A stretch of 64,000 bases of DNA, from NCBI GenBank assembly GCA_026129095.1, contig JAHCIT010000006.1:190235-254234 (forward strand). Reading direction: 5' to 3'. This document shows, in pieces, positions 17,913 through 26,643 of the stretch. Positions within the stretch are counted from its first letter, which is position 1. Each line of letters starts with the position of its first letter. Source of the DNA: Deltaproteobacteria bacterium. GTDB lineage: Bacteria > JAGRBM01 > JAHCIT01. The position numbers and the translations under genes are program-made. Under the pieces are notes generated by a model. The model was not told where the DNA came from. It saw nothing but the letters and a program-made list of their open reading frames with translations, and made no database searches.

Positions 17913-19223
17913 GTGATCCCCCGCTACGCCCGCAAGGAGATGACCCGTATCTGGTCCGACGAGACCCGTTACGACTACTGGCTCAAGGTCGAAATCCTGG
18001 CGACGGAGGCCCAGTCGAAGCTGGGACTGGTGCCCCCCGAAGCAGTCGAAGCAATCCGCCGGAAGGCCCGTTACGACATCGCCCGCATTCAGGAAATCGA
18101 GGCCCAGACCAAGCACGACGTCATTGCATTTGTCAGTGCCGTGGCCGAGAACATAGGCCCGGAAGGCCGCTACCTCCACCTGGGAATGACCAGCTCGGAC
18201 GTGCTTGATACCGCCCTCGCCTGCCAGATCCGCGATGCAGGGATACTGCTTCTGCAGGATATCGAGGATCTCATGGAGGCGATCAAGCGCCGGGCCTATG
18301 AGCACAAGGATACGGTGATGATCGGCCGGTCCCACGGTATCCATGCCGAACCGACAACCTTCGGCCTCATGCTCGCAACCTTTTACGAGGAATTCCGGCG
18401 GCACCGGCAGCGGCTCTATTGGGCGCTCCAACGTGTGGCAGTGGGCAAGATGTCCGGAGCCGTGGGGACATTCGCCAACATTGATCCCTCCGTGGAGTGG
18501 CATGTTTGCAAGAGCCTTGGCCTCGCCCCCGATCCGGTTTCCACGCAGATCGTGAACCGGGACCGGCACGCGGAGTTTTTCACGGTAATGGCGCTGATCG
18601 CCTCGAGCATCGAACGGCTGGCAACCGAAATCCGTCATCTCCAGCGGACAGAAGTTTACGAGGCCGAGGAATATTTCAGCCCTGGCCAGAAGGGCTCCAG
18701 CGCCATGCCGCACAAGCGCAACCCGGTTCTGACCGAGAACCTGACCGGCCTTGCGCGTCTCGTCCGGTCGATGGCTTTCCCGGCTCTTGAGAATGTCGCG
18801 CTCTGGCACGAACGGGACATCTCCCATTCATCCGTGGAACGGAATATCGGCCCCGATGCCACGGTCACACTCGACTTCGCCCTGGCCCGGCTTACCAGCG
18901 TCATTGAGAAACTGCTTGTGTACCCCGAGAACATGAGGAAGAACCTGGAACGTCTCGGCGGGTTGCATAATTCCCAGCGGGTACTGCTGAAGCTGGTCGA
19001 GTCCGGCTTCAGCCGGGAGAAGGCCTACGAGATCGTCCAGCGGGCCGCCATGAAGATATGGACCGGCGGGGCGAAGGACTTCCGGACTGAACTCCTCAAC
19101 GAGCCCGCCATCAGGGAAACACTGGGGGAAAAGGGCATAGACGGCTGTCTCGACATAGCCTATCACCTCAAGCACGTAGGCACCATTTTCCGGCGCGTCT
19201 TTGAGCGCGACCGTCTCCAGTAA
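17913..19223 (+). CDS. purB: Adenylosuccinate lyase
   Basis: 436 residues, GTG start. Catalyses fumarate release from SAICAR and adenylosuccinate in purine synthesis. Family motifs: LGMTSSDVLDTALA, GRSHGIHAEPTTFG with the catalytic histidine, and the signature GSSAMPHKRNPV with the catalytic serine loop. It opens a purB-C-S-Q-L-F cluster; 30 bp separate it from purC. Confidence 0.97.
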   Translation: MIPRYARKEMTRIWSDETRYDYWLKVEILATEAQSKLGLVPPEAVEAIRRKARYDIARIQEIEAQTKHDVIAFVSAVAENIGPEGRYLHLGMTSSDVLDTALACQIRDAGILLLQDIEDLMEAIKRRAYEHKDTVMIGRSHGIHAEPTTFGLMLATFYEEFRRHRQRLYWALQRVAVGKMSGAVGTFANIDPSVEWHVCKSLGLAPDPVSTQIVNRDRHAEFFTVMALIASSIERLATEIRHLQRTEVYEAEEYFSPGQKGSSAMPHKRNPVLTENLTGLARLVRSMAFPALENVALWHERDISHSSVERNIGPDATVTLDFALARLTSVIEKLLVYPENMRKNLERLGGLHNSQRVLLKLVESGFSREKAYEIVQRAAMKIWTGGAKDFRTELLNEPAIRETLGEKGIDGCLDIAYHLKHVGTIFRRVFERDRLQ

Positions 19224-19253
19224 CCGGAACAGCGGAAAGGTATCCTGCAATCC

Positions 19254-20048
19254 ATGAGCAACGGCGGCATTCTTCCCGGCGCGGCGGCAGAGCTCCCCAA
19301 AGGTCTCCGGCGCGGCGCCAAATTCTATGAGGGCAAGGCGAAAATCCTGTTCCGGACCAATGACCGGAAGTTCGTCATCCAGTATTTCAAGGATGATGCC
19401 ACCGCCTTCAATGCCCAGAAGCGCGGAACCATTGTGAACAAGGGCGTAATGAACAATGAAATCTCGTCGCTCATCTTTGCCTGGCTGGCGAAAAATGGCG
19501 TGCAGTCCCATTTCACCGGCCGCCTGTCGGAACGGGAAATGCTGGTGAAATCCCTCGACATCGTTCCGGTCGAGGTCGTCATGCGTAATATCGTGGCCGG
19601 CTCCCTTTCCAAGCGCATGGGGATTCCGGAAGGCCAGCCCCTGAAACGGCCTATTCTTGAGTACTATTACAAGAAGGACGAACTGGGTGATCCACCCATC
19701 AACCGCGACCATGCGCTGGTATTCGGGCTTGCCACAGCGAAAGAACTGGACCAGATCGACCGGACAGCACACAAGGTGAACCTGCTTCTTCTCAGGCTGT
19801 TCCGGTCCATCGGGATCAAACTTGTCGACTTCAAGCTGGAGTTTGGACGGCACGGCGGAAAAATCCTGCTCGGCGATGAAATCACGCCGGACGGATGCCG
19901 TCTCTGGGATACAAAAACCAACGAAAAGATGGACAAGGACCGGTTTCGCCGTGACCTTGGAAAGATCGAGGAATCCTATGAGGAAGTCCTCCGGCGGGTC
20001 CGCGAAAAAATCGGCCCCAGGCCAGTCCGGAAGGGAAGGAAGCAGTGA
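19254..20048 (+). CDS. purC: SAICAR synthetase
   Basis: 264 residues. Ligates aspartate to CAIR using ATP. Seen: KFYEGKAKILF, TAFNAQKRG, the substrate loop VEVVMRNIVAGSLSKR and LVDFKLEFGR...ILLGDEITPDGCRLWD. The N terminus has a 15-residue Gly/Ala extension before the core. Its stop TGA overlaps the GTG start of purS. Confidence 0.97.
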   Translation: MSNGGILPGAAAELPKGLRRGAKFYEGKAKILFRTNDRKFVIQYFKDDATAFNAQKRGTIVNKGVMNNEISSLIFAWLAKNGVQSHFTGRLSEREMLVKSLDIVPVEVVMRNIVAGSLSKRMGIPEGQPLKRPILEYYYKKDELGDPPINRDHALVFGLATAKELDQIDRTAHKVNLLLLRLFRSIGIKLVDFKLEFGRHGGKILLGDEITPDGCRLWDTKTNEKMDKDRFRRDLGKIEESYEEVLRRVREKIGPRPVRKGRKQ

Positions 20049-20296
20049 AAGCACGAGTTTTCGTTACCGTCCGGAAGGATGTACTGGACCCCCAGGGGAA
20101 AGCCGTCGAACGTGCCCTGCATCAGAGCGGTTTTTCGGCTGCCGGTAACGTCCGGATCGGCAAGGTGATCGAGATGAATCTCGATGCCACCAGGGGTCTT
20201 ACCCCCCAGCAGGCAGAGGCAGAACTGAAGAAGATGTGCGAGAAGTTCCTGGCCAATACGGTGATTGAAGACTACCGCGTGGAGATCGAACCCTGA
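20045..20296 (+). CDS. purS: FGAM synthase subunit PurS
   Basis: 83 residues, the usual length. PurS dimers bridge PurQ and PurL and help channel ammonia. The MKARVFVTVRKDVLDPQG start and the helix-strand ending NTVIEDYRVEIEP are typical. GTG start within the purC stop (GTGA). Its TGA stop (20294-20296) overlaps the apparent CTG start of purQ. Confidence 0.95.
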   Translation: MKARVFVTVRKDVLDPQGKAVERALHQSGFSAAGNVRIGKVIEMNLDATRGLTPQQAEAELKKMCEKFLANTVIEDYRVEIEP

Positions 20297-20979
20297 AAGC
20301 CGCCGTTATCCAGTTCCCCGGCTCCAACGACGACCGGGATACGGTCAACATGCTCCAGTCCGTATACCGCGCCGATGCCCGGCTTGTCTGGCACCAGGAA
20401 ACCTCGCTCGGAGGTGCAGAGCTGGTCATTCTTCCCGGCGGATTTTCCTATGGCGACTACCTTCGCACCGGAGCAATGGCGAAGTTTTCGCCTGTCATGG
20501 ATGCTGTCCGGTCCCATGCCACACAGGGGAAACCGGTTCTTGGTATCTGCAACGGGTTTCAGATCCTGTGTGAAGCAGGACTGCTTCCGGGCGTGCTCAT
20601 ACGAAACCGTCAGCTCAGGTTCATCTGTGACGATGTCCGGTTACGCGTGGAGACCACCGACTCGCCATTTCTGGGAAGCGCGAAAAAGAGCCAGGTTGTC
20701 TCCATGCCCATCAAGCACGGAGAAGGGAACTACTTCGCCGATCCCGAAACGCTGAAGCGGCTCGAAGGAGAGGGACAGGTGGCTTTCCGCTATGTGGATG
20801 CCAGCGGCCAGCCCTCCCCGGAAGCCAATCCGAACGGTTCGCTCAACAACATAGCCGGTATCGTGAGTGCCGGACGGAACATTCTCGGCCTTATGCCCCA
20901 CCCTGAACACGCCTGCGAAAACGTTCTGGGGTCCGAGGGCGGCCGTGTAGTGTTCGATACCCTGATGGGTTCGAGGTAA
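20293..20979 (+). CDS. purQ: FGAM synthase glutaminase subunit PurQ, apparent CTG start
   Basis: 228 residues if translation begins at CTG 20293; a class I amidotransferase that supplies ammonia to PurL. Motifs: nucleophile GICNGFQILC and catalytic HPEHACE. The family N terminus KAAVIQFPGSN is encoded directly after the CTG. The frame upstream is closed by TGA at 20266 and has no ATG, GTG or TTG between; the next ATG (20350) would delete the first beta strand and oxyanion region. The CTGA overlap with purS suggests re-initiation by terminating ribosomes. The coding sequence ends 6 bp before purL. Confidence 0.93.
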   Translation: MKAAVIQFPGSNDDRDTVNMLQSVYRADARLVWHQETSLGGAELVILPGGFSYGDYLRTGAMAKFSPVMDAVRSHATQGKPVLGICNGFQILCEAGLLPGVLIRNRQLRFICDDVRLRVETTDSPFLGSAKKSQVVSMPIKHGEGNYFADPETLKRLEGEGQVAFRYVDASGQPSPEANPNGSLNNIAGIVSAGRNILGLMPHPEHACENVLGSEGGRVVFDTLMGSR

Positions 20980-20985
20980 CCGCCT

Positions 20986-23217
20986 GTGGCCGATCCCGAA
21001 ATCACTCCCGAAATCGTGAAGGAACATGGCCTCACGCCGGATGAATACCAGAAGATCATCAGGTCGCTTGGACGCGAACCCACATGGCCCGAACTGGGTG
21101 TCTTCAGCGTCATGTGGAGTGAGCACTGCTCCTACAAATCATCCCGCGTCCACCTGAAAAAGTTTCCGACGAGCGGTCCCCGCGTCCTTCAGGGTCCGGG
21201 TGAGAATGCCGGCGTGATCGATGCAGGTGATGGCATTGCCCTTGTTTTCAAGATGGAGTCCCACAATCACCCCTCATTTATCGAGCCTTACCAGGGAGCG
21301 GCGACGGGGGTGGGGGGTATCCTCCGTGACGTGTTCACGATGGGTGCCCGCCCTATTGCGAACCTCAATTCGCTCAGGTTCGGCGCACCGGATCACCCCA
21401 AAACGGCTCATCTTCTTTCCGGTGTTGTCTCCGGGATCGGCGGCTATGGAAACTGTGTCGGCGTGGCAACGGTGGGGGGCGAGGTGTATTTCAACCCCTG
21501 TTACAACGGGAACCCTCTCGTAAATGCCTTCACGATGGGCGTTGCCAGAACTGACCGCATCTTCAAGGGGCTGGCCGAGGGCGTCGGCAATCCGGTCATT
21601 TATGTTGGCTCCAAGACCGGCCGGGATGGCATCCACGGTGCCACCATGGCTTCTGAATCGTTCGACGAAACGAGCGGCGAGCGCCGCCCCACTGTCCAGG
21701 TTGGGGATCCGTTCACCGAGAAACTTCTTATTGAAGCGTGTCTGGAACTGATGGCCAAGGACTCGATCGTCGGGATTCAGGACATGGGTGCGGCTGGGCT
21801 CACCAGTTCGTCAGTCGAAATGGCCTCCCGCGCCGGCAGCGGCCTTGAACTCGATATCGACAGGATACCCCGCCGTGAAACCGGCATGACACCTTACGAA
21901 ATCCTGTTATCGGAATCGCAGGAACGGATGCTGATTGTGGCCCGCAAGGGGCGCGAGCAGGAAGTGATCGATATCTTCCGCCGATGGGATCTCGACGTGG
22001 AAATCGTGGGCAAGGTGACCGATTCGGGCCGCTGGGTTGTGACTGAAAATGGCAAGCCTGTCTGCGACATCCCCGTCCCAGTGCTGGTGGACGACGCTCC
22101 GGTTTATAACCGTCCGGTCACTCGCCCTCCATGGCAGGATGAAGTCCAGAAACTGGACCTCGATTCAATCCCCCTCCCCCGGAACTACAACGACGTACTG
22201 CTCAGGCTGCTGGCTTCACCGAATATCTGTTCACGGGAATGGATCTGGCGGCAGTATGACAACTACGTCGGCAAGGCGACAATCCTTCCTTCCGGTTCTG
22301 ATGCCGCACTCGTGAAGTTGCCCGGAGTGAACCGGGCCGCCGGCCTGACGGTGAACTGCAATTCACGCTACTGCTACCTGGACCCACGAACGGGCGGAGC
22401 CATCGCCGTTGCCGAATGCGCCCGGAATCTTGTTGCCTCTGGCTGCGAACCGGTGGCGCTTACAGACTGTCTCAACTTCGGCAATCCCGAACGGCCCGAG
22501 ATCATGTGGCAGTTTGCTGAAGCGATCGAAGGGATGGCCGAAGCCTGCCGGGTTCTGGAAACACCAGTAGTGTCGGGCAACGTGTCCCTCTATAACGAAA
22601 CCCTCGATGTGGGAATTTACCCTACACCGTCCATCGCCATGGTCGGGCTGCTTCAGGATCTTGGACACCGCACCGTACAGTGGTTCCAGAAGCCGGGCGA
22701 CCGGATAGTCCTGATCGGCCGCACACGGGAAGAACTGGGTGGCTCCGAGTATCTCCAGGTGATCCATGGGCTCGAAAAGGGAATGCCCCCGGCACTCGAC
22801 CTTGCTCACGAAAAAGCCGTCCAGAAGGCCGTTCTGGAGGCCATACGGGCCGGGCTGATCCGCTCGGCCCATGACTGCTCCGAAGGCGGGCTTGCCGTGG
22901 CCCTTGCTGAGTGCGGTTTCGGCGACCCTCGCCAGCACGGCGAGCGGCTTCTCGGAGCAGCGATTGAAATCGAAGACTATATCCGCGAGGACGCCCTCCT
23001 GTTCGGCGAATCCCAAAGCCGAATGGTCGTTACCGTGGCCAATGAGACAGATTTCGACCGGTTGCTGGCCATCTGCACCCGGCTGGAAACGGGCTGCCGG
23101 GAGATTGGCGTCGTCCAGGAGGGCACACTGGTGATCAATGGACTTGTCAATGTGCCGGTAAAGGATCTGTACCAGGCCTGGCGAACCCCGATTGCAAAGA
23201 TCGCCGGAGAAAACTAA
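20986..23217 (+). CDS. purL: FGAM synthase large subunit PurL
   Basis: 743 residues, the short PurL type that needs PurS and PurQ, which are both encoded just upstream. Signature segments: [41 protein letters not shown] and [16 protein letters not shown]. Converts FGAR to FGAM with ATP. GTG start; a 53-bp gap with a short T-run separates it from purF. Confidence 0.97.
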   Translation: MADPEITPEIVKEHGLTPDEYQKIIRSLGREPTWPELGVFSVMWSEHCSYKSSRVHLKKFPTSGPRVLQGPGENAGVIDAGDGIALVFKMESHNHPSFIEPYQGAATGVGGILRDVFTMGARPIANLNSLRFGAPDHPKTAHLLSGVVSGIGGYGNCVGVATVGGEVYFNPCYNGNPLVNAFTMGVARTDRIFKGLAEGVGNPVIYVGSKTGRDGIHGATMASESFDETSGERRPTVQVGDPFTEKLLIEACLELMAKDSIVGIQDMGAAGLTSSSVEMASRAGSGLELDIDRIPRRETGMTPYEILLSESQERMLIVARKGREQEVIDIFRRWDLDVEIVGKVTDSGRWVVTENGKPVCDIPVPVLVDDAPVYNRPVTRPPWQDEVQKLDLDSIPLPRNYNDVLLRLLASPNICSREWIWRQYDNYVGKATILPSGSDAALVKLPGVNRAAGLTVNCNSRYCYLDPRTGGAIAVAECARNLVASGCEPVALTDCLNFGNPERPEIMWQFAEAIEGMAEACRVLETPVVSGNVSLYNETLDVGIYPTPSIAMVGLLQDLGHRTVQWFQKPGDRIVLIGRTREELGGSEYLQVIHGLEKGMPPALDLAHEKAVQKAVLEAIRAGLIRSAHDCSEGGLAVALAECGFGDPRQHGERLLGAAIEIEDYIREDALLFGESQSRMVVTVANETDFDRLLAICTRLETGCREIGVVQEGTLVINGLVNVPVKDLYQAWRTPIAKIAGEN

Positions 23218-23270
23218 AGAACATCCGTTCAGCCGCGTTACCGGGATTTTTTGACGTTTGGCAGGGCCGG

Positions 23271-24716
23271 ATGGGCGATCACAGTTTCCACGATGAATGC
23301 GGAGTGTTTGGCATCTTCGGACACCCGGAGTCGTCCAACATCGCTTACCTTGGTTTGTACGCGCTCCAGCACCGGGGGCAGGAGTCGGCGGGCATCGTTT
23401 CCAGCGATGGCGAATCACTGCATACCCACCGCGGTATGGGCCTTGTCGCGGATGTATTCAACGAACAGACGTTCAAGAATTTGCCCGGCCAGAGTGCCAT
23501 CGGCCATGTCCGCTACTCGACGACAGGGGCTTCCCATGTCCGGAACGCCCAGCCTTTTGCCATGGACTACCGGCATGGTGCGTTTGCCATGGCCCATAAT
23601 GGCAACATCGTTAACGATGTCCAGCTCCGCCGCGAACTGGAAGATTCCGGCTCGATTTTCCGTACCACGACTGATACCGAAATCATCGCCCATCTGATCG
23701 CAGCCAGTGAGGCCAAAACGACGGCCGGTCGCATCATGGAAGCCCTCGCCCAGGTACAGGGCGCCTACTCGATGGTATTCCTTACCGAAACACGGCTCAT
23801 TGCCAGCCGGGATCCGCTGGGTTTCCGACCGCTGGTGCTAGGCAGCCTGGATGGGGCATGGGTTGTGGCGAGCGAAACTTGCGCCTTCGACCTCATAGGC
23901 GCCCGCTATGAACGTGAGATTGAGCCCGGTGAAACCCTGGAAATCACTGCCAGCGGGCTCACGTCCTACCGGGCTCCCGCCCCGGCCATGCCGCGCCGGT
24001 GCATTTTTGAATACATCTATTTTGCCCGGCCCGATTCGATTCTCTTCGGTGCCAATGTCTACCGGGTCCGGAAATCGCTGGGGTCGCGCCTGGCCGCGGA
24101 GCAGCCGGCGAAAGCGGATATTGTGATCGCAGTTCCCGATTCAGGAGTTCCGGCGGCAATGGGCTTCTCAGAGGCATCGGGCATTCCCTATGAGAACGGC
24201 CTCACCCGGAACCACTACGTCGGCCGTACATTCATCGAGCCGACCCAACAGATCCGCCACTTTGGTGTCAAGATCAAGCTGAACCCGAACCGGGGTGTCC
24301 TGGATGGCAAACGGGTGGTGGTGGTGGACGATTCAATCGTACGGGGCACGACATCACAGAAGCTCGTGAACCTGATTCGCCACGCAGGAGCCACCGAAGT
24401 CCATATGCGGATATCGTCACCCCCCACGACGGGCCCCTGCTTCTATGGAGTAGCCACGCCAACGAAGGAAGAACTCATCGCCTCAAGCCAGTCAGCCGCC
24501 GAGATATGCAAGTTCATCGGCGCTGATTCGCTCGGGTACCTGTCCATCGGCGGCCTCAAGGAGGCTGTTAATCAGGCTGATGGCGGGTTCTGTGATGCCT
24601 GCTTCTCAGGTGACTATCCGGTCACGGTTAATAATTCCGACCGCCGGCAGATGCGGCTGTTCGAGGATATCTCTTCCGGCAGCCGACGATGGCCCCGGGG
24701 CCAGACCGCTGGTTGA
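23271..24716 (+). CDS. purF: Amidophosphoribosyltransferase
   Basis: 481 residues; first committed step of purine synthesis. The N-terminal nucleophile is Cys in HDE-CGVFGIFG, preceded by a nine-residue propeptide that is normally cleaved. Glutaminase motifs RGQESAGIV, GHVRYSTTG and MAHNGNIVN and the PRPP loop VVVVDDSIVRGTT are present. Cysteines in the C-terminal FCDACFSGDYP may correspond to the Fe-S ligands of Bacillus-type enzymes. ATG 23271. Confidence 0.97.
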   Translation: MGDHSFHDECGVFGIFGHPESSNIAYLGLYALQHRGQESAGIVSSDGESLHTHRGMGLVADVFNEQTFKNLPGQSAIGHVRYSTTGASHVRNAQPFAMDYRHGAFAMAHNGNIVNDVQLRRELEDSGSIFRTTTDTEIIAHLIAASEAKTTAGRIMEALAQVQGAYSMVFLTETRLIASRDPLGFRPLVLGSLDGAWVVASETCAFDLIGARYEREIEPGETLEITASGLTSYRAPAPAMPRRCIFEYIYFARPDSILFGANVYRVRKSLGSRLAAEQPAKADIVIAVPDSGVPAAMGFSEASGIPYENGLTRNHYVGRTFIEPTQQIRHFGVKIKLNPNRGVLDGKRVVVVDDSIVRGTTSQKLVNLIRHAGATEVHMRISSPPTTGPCFYGVATPTKEELIASSQSAAEICKFIGADSLGYLSIGGLKEAVNQADGGFCDACFSGDYPVTVNNSDRRQMRLFEDISSGSRRWPRGQTAG

Positions 24717-24737
24717 GAGAAAGGGAATGTTCCTGTC

Positions 24738-25289
24738 TTGAACGAACGCACACGGTTGCTGGAACTGCTGAAAACCCGGTCTTACGAACGCCGGAAGGTC
24801 AAACTCGCCTCCGGGGCGGAAAGCGACTTCTATATCGACTGCAAACGGGTGACTCTGGATGCGGAAGGTTCGGCCCTTGTCGGCGCTGAACTGCTGAAAA
24901 AAATCCGTGAAGAGACTCCTGGTGTCCAAGCCGTGGGTGGACCGACACTTGGCGCCGACCCCATCGCCACAGCTGTCAGCCTTACTTCGTTCCTCAAAGG
25001 CAGCCCCATGCCCGCCTATATCGTCCGGAAAGAGCCCAAGGGCCACGGGACCGGGCAGTGGATAGAAGGCACCGAAAACATTCCCGCCGGTGCCAAGGTT
25101 GTTCTGGTGGAGGACGTGGTCACTTCCGGCAGTTCCTCCCTGAAGGCCATCAGGCATGTCCGCGATGCGGGATATTCGGTCAACGATGTCTATGTACTCG
25201 TGGATCGTGAAGAAGGCGGCCGCGAAAACCTCGCCCGCGAGGGAGTAACCCTGCACGCACTCTATCGCAAGGGGGATTTTGTCTCGTGA
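24738..25289 (+). CDS. pyrE: Orotate phosphoribosyltransferase
   Basis: 183 residues. Makes OMP from orotate and PRPP. Seen: LASGAESDFYIDCKRV, GPTLGADPIATAV, the KEPKGHGTG flexible loop and the PRPP motif VVLVEDVVTSGSSS. TTG start with GAGAGAAAGGG upstream; an ATG at 24727 is followed quickly by a stop. A pyrimidine gene at the end of the purine cluster points to joint nucleotide supply. Overlaps the next gene by GTGA. Confidence 0.95.
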   Translation: MNERTRLLELLKTRSYERRKVKLASGAESDFYIDCKRVTLDAEGSALVGAELLKKIREETPGVQAVGGPTLGADPIATAVSLTSFLKGSPMPAYIVRKEPKGHGTGQWIEGTENIPAGAKVVLVEDVVTSGSSSLKAIRHVRDAGYSVNDVYVLVDREEGGRENLAREGVTLHALYRKGDFVS

Positions 25290-25939
25290 ACGGGAGGCGC
25301 TGGCTGCTGGGCCTTTCGGCTGCCGGCCTTGCCGGTGGTTGCGCCGAAACCATGACCACCCCGGCAGCCCTGCCCCAGTCTGGACCGGAAGGCGGCAGCA
25401 CGGAGATACGGACAGTTGGCGGCTCCGAACTGGACGCCGCCAGAAACGCCTACTACCGGGCACTGGACAGCGGCACCAGGCGGGTACGCATCCAGGTGGA
25501 CCGGGTGGACACTGCTGCTATCTACTGGGCAACGCTCGAGACCCCCGCCCTCCGCTCTCTGCGCCGCGATGCACTCGCCCTTTACGAGCTCTGGACGCCC
25601 GAACAGCGTGCTGCCGAGAACATCAAGGATACCGAGGTCCATAACGGACGCTGGACCTTCTCCGTCGTCCTTTATACGCAGGATTCCAGGGATAACCTGG
25701 TTTCCCGGTCGGGCAGTTCCGGAGTCCGTGCTTTTCTCCTTACCCAGAACGGGGACCGGCTGGAACCGATCGAGGTGCGAAAGCACGAAACCCCAAGATC
25801 CCGGATCGAATGGCTCTACCCGCACAAAGACCGCTTCTCGACTGTCTGGCAAATCGTCTTCCCTGAACCTCAAAACCCAGGCCCGGTGGAGCTTCAGCTC
25901 ACCGGGCCCGGTTTCGTCAGCGCGACATCCTGGGAGTAG
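25286..25939 (+). CDS. Predicted lipoprotein, unknown function
   Basis: 217 residues beginning MNGRRWLLGLSAAGLAGGC: a short signal with lipobox AGGC at residues 16-19, although the arginine pair and helix length leave room for a Tat-like or weak signal. The mature part is beta-rich with no recognised domain; SVVLYTQDSRDN and FSTVWQIVFP are visible landmarks. GTG start inside the pyrE stop makes it co-translated with pyrE. A 12-bp hairpin with a bulge lies inside its 3' end (25880-25908). Confidence 0.65.
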   Translation: MNGRRWLLGLSAAGLAGGCAETMTTPAALPQSGPEGGSTEIRTVGGSELDAARNAYYRALDSGTRRVRIQVDRVDTAAIYWATLETPALRSLRRDALALYELWTPEQRAAENIKDTEVHNGRWTFSVVLYTQDSRDNLVSRSGSSGVRAFLLTQNGDRLEPIEVRKHETPRSRIEWLYPHKDRFSTVWQIVFPEPQNPGPVELQLTGPGFVSATSWE

Positions 25940-25966
25940 CGGGAGTTTCAGACCGCCGTCGACAGA

Positions 25967-26587
25967 TCATCCATCATTCACGATCGTGCCGGTCATTGTC
26001 AGGTCACACGACGCACTGGCTATTCCCAGGCTGGACTGGAACTGGAGGGCGACATCCACTGAAAAACCGTCGCCAATAAAAATGTCATCCGCCAGCCGTA
26101 TATCAACCTCGATCCTGCCCGCATCGTCGGTAAAAAACACGGTGGGCAGGGTTTCCGGCGCTGATCCCACCACATTGGCCATCAGGAATGCCCCGCCGGG
26201 GTTGGGACTGTCGTCAATCGCAATCAGCGATGAGAGATAAATCGGTGCCCCTGCAGCCGGAACATTCGTGACATTTCCGTACCGGTCCAGAATCGTGTTA
26301 TTAGCGAAAGTCGTCCTCTGGACCCCGTTCGGCTTGGTCGCCACAACAAATGCCCGTCCAAACAGATACCCCGCAGGCAGCAGGATCACTTCATTCTTCG
26401 TATTCGGATCACCATCACCAGGGATAGCGAAACCCAGGTCAATCGTTGCGCAACTCGCAGCCAGCGATATGCCTGACGAGCCCACACCTGGATCACCGCA
26501 ACTGGCGAGCACAAGAGCCGCCGCCAGGAACGGGGCTGCCGCCAACTGGCGAATCCACTTTCCGCCGGTATGCACTGTTGTTTTCAT
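25967..26587 (-). CDS. Predicted lipoprotein, unknown function
   Basis: 206 residues. Signal peptide with lipobox LVLASC-G, then a serine/glycine spacer and a beta-rich domain with many aspartates (NPGGAFLMANVV, FFTDDAGRIEVDIR). ATG 26587 is preferred since AAGGAG lies 9 nt upstream; the ATG at 26593 has only 3 nt spacing. It follows pilQ on the same strand after 56 bp and may be a passenger of the pilus operon or an outer-membrane lipoprotein aiding the secretin; this is only context. Confidence 0.6.
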   Translation of the reverse strand: MKTTVHTGGKWIRQLAAAPFLAAALVLASCGDPGVGSSGISLAASCATIDLGFAIPGDGDPNTKNEVILLPAGYLFGRAFVVATKPNGVQRTTFANNTILDRYGNVTNVPAAGAPIYLSSLIAIDDSPNPGGAFLMANVVGSAPETLPTVFFTDDAGRIEVDIRLADDIFIGDGFSVDVALQFQSSLGIASASCDLTMTGTIVNDG

Positions 26588-26643
26588 GGCCATGGTCTCC
26601 TTGACAGTTCTCACGTACATCTCGTTCCGCTTCCCTGGCTCAC

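Noticed and set aside
25880-25908. 12-bp hairpin with bulge near the end of the pyrE-linked lipoprotein gene
   Set aside because: It lies inside coding sequence and has no clear T-run, so it is not called a terminator.
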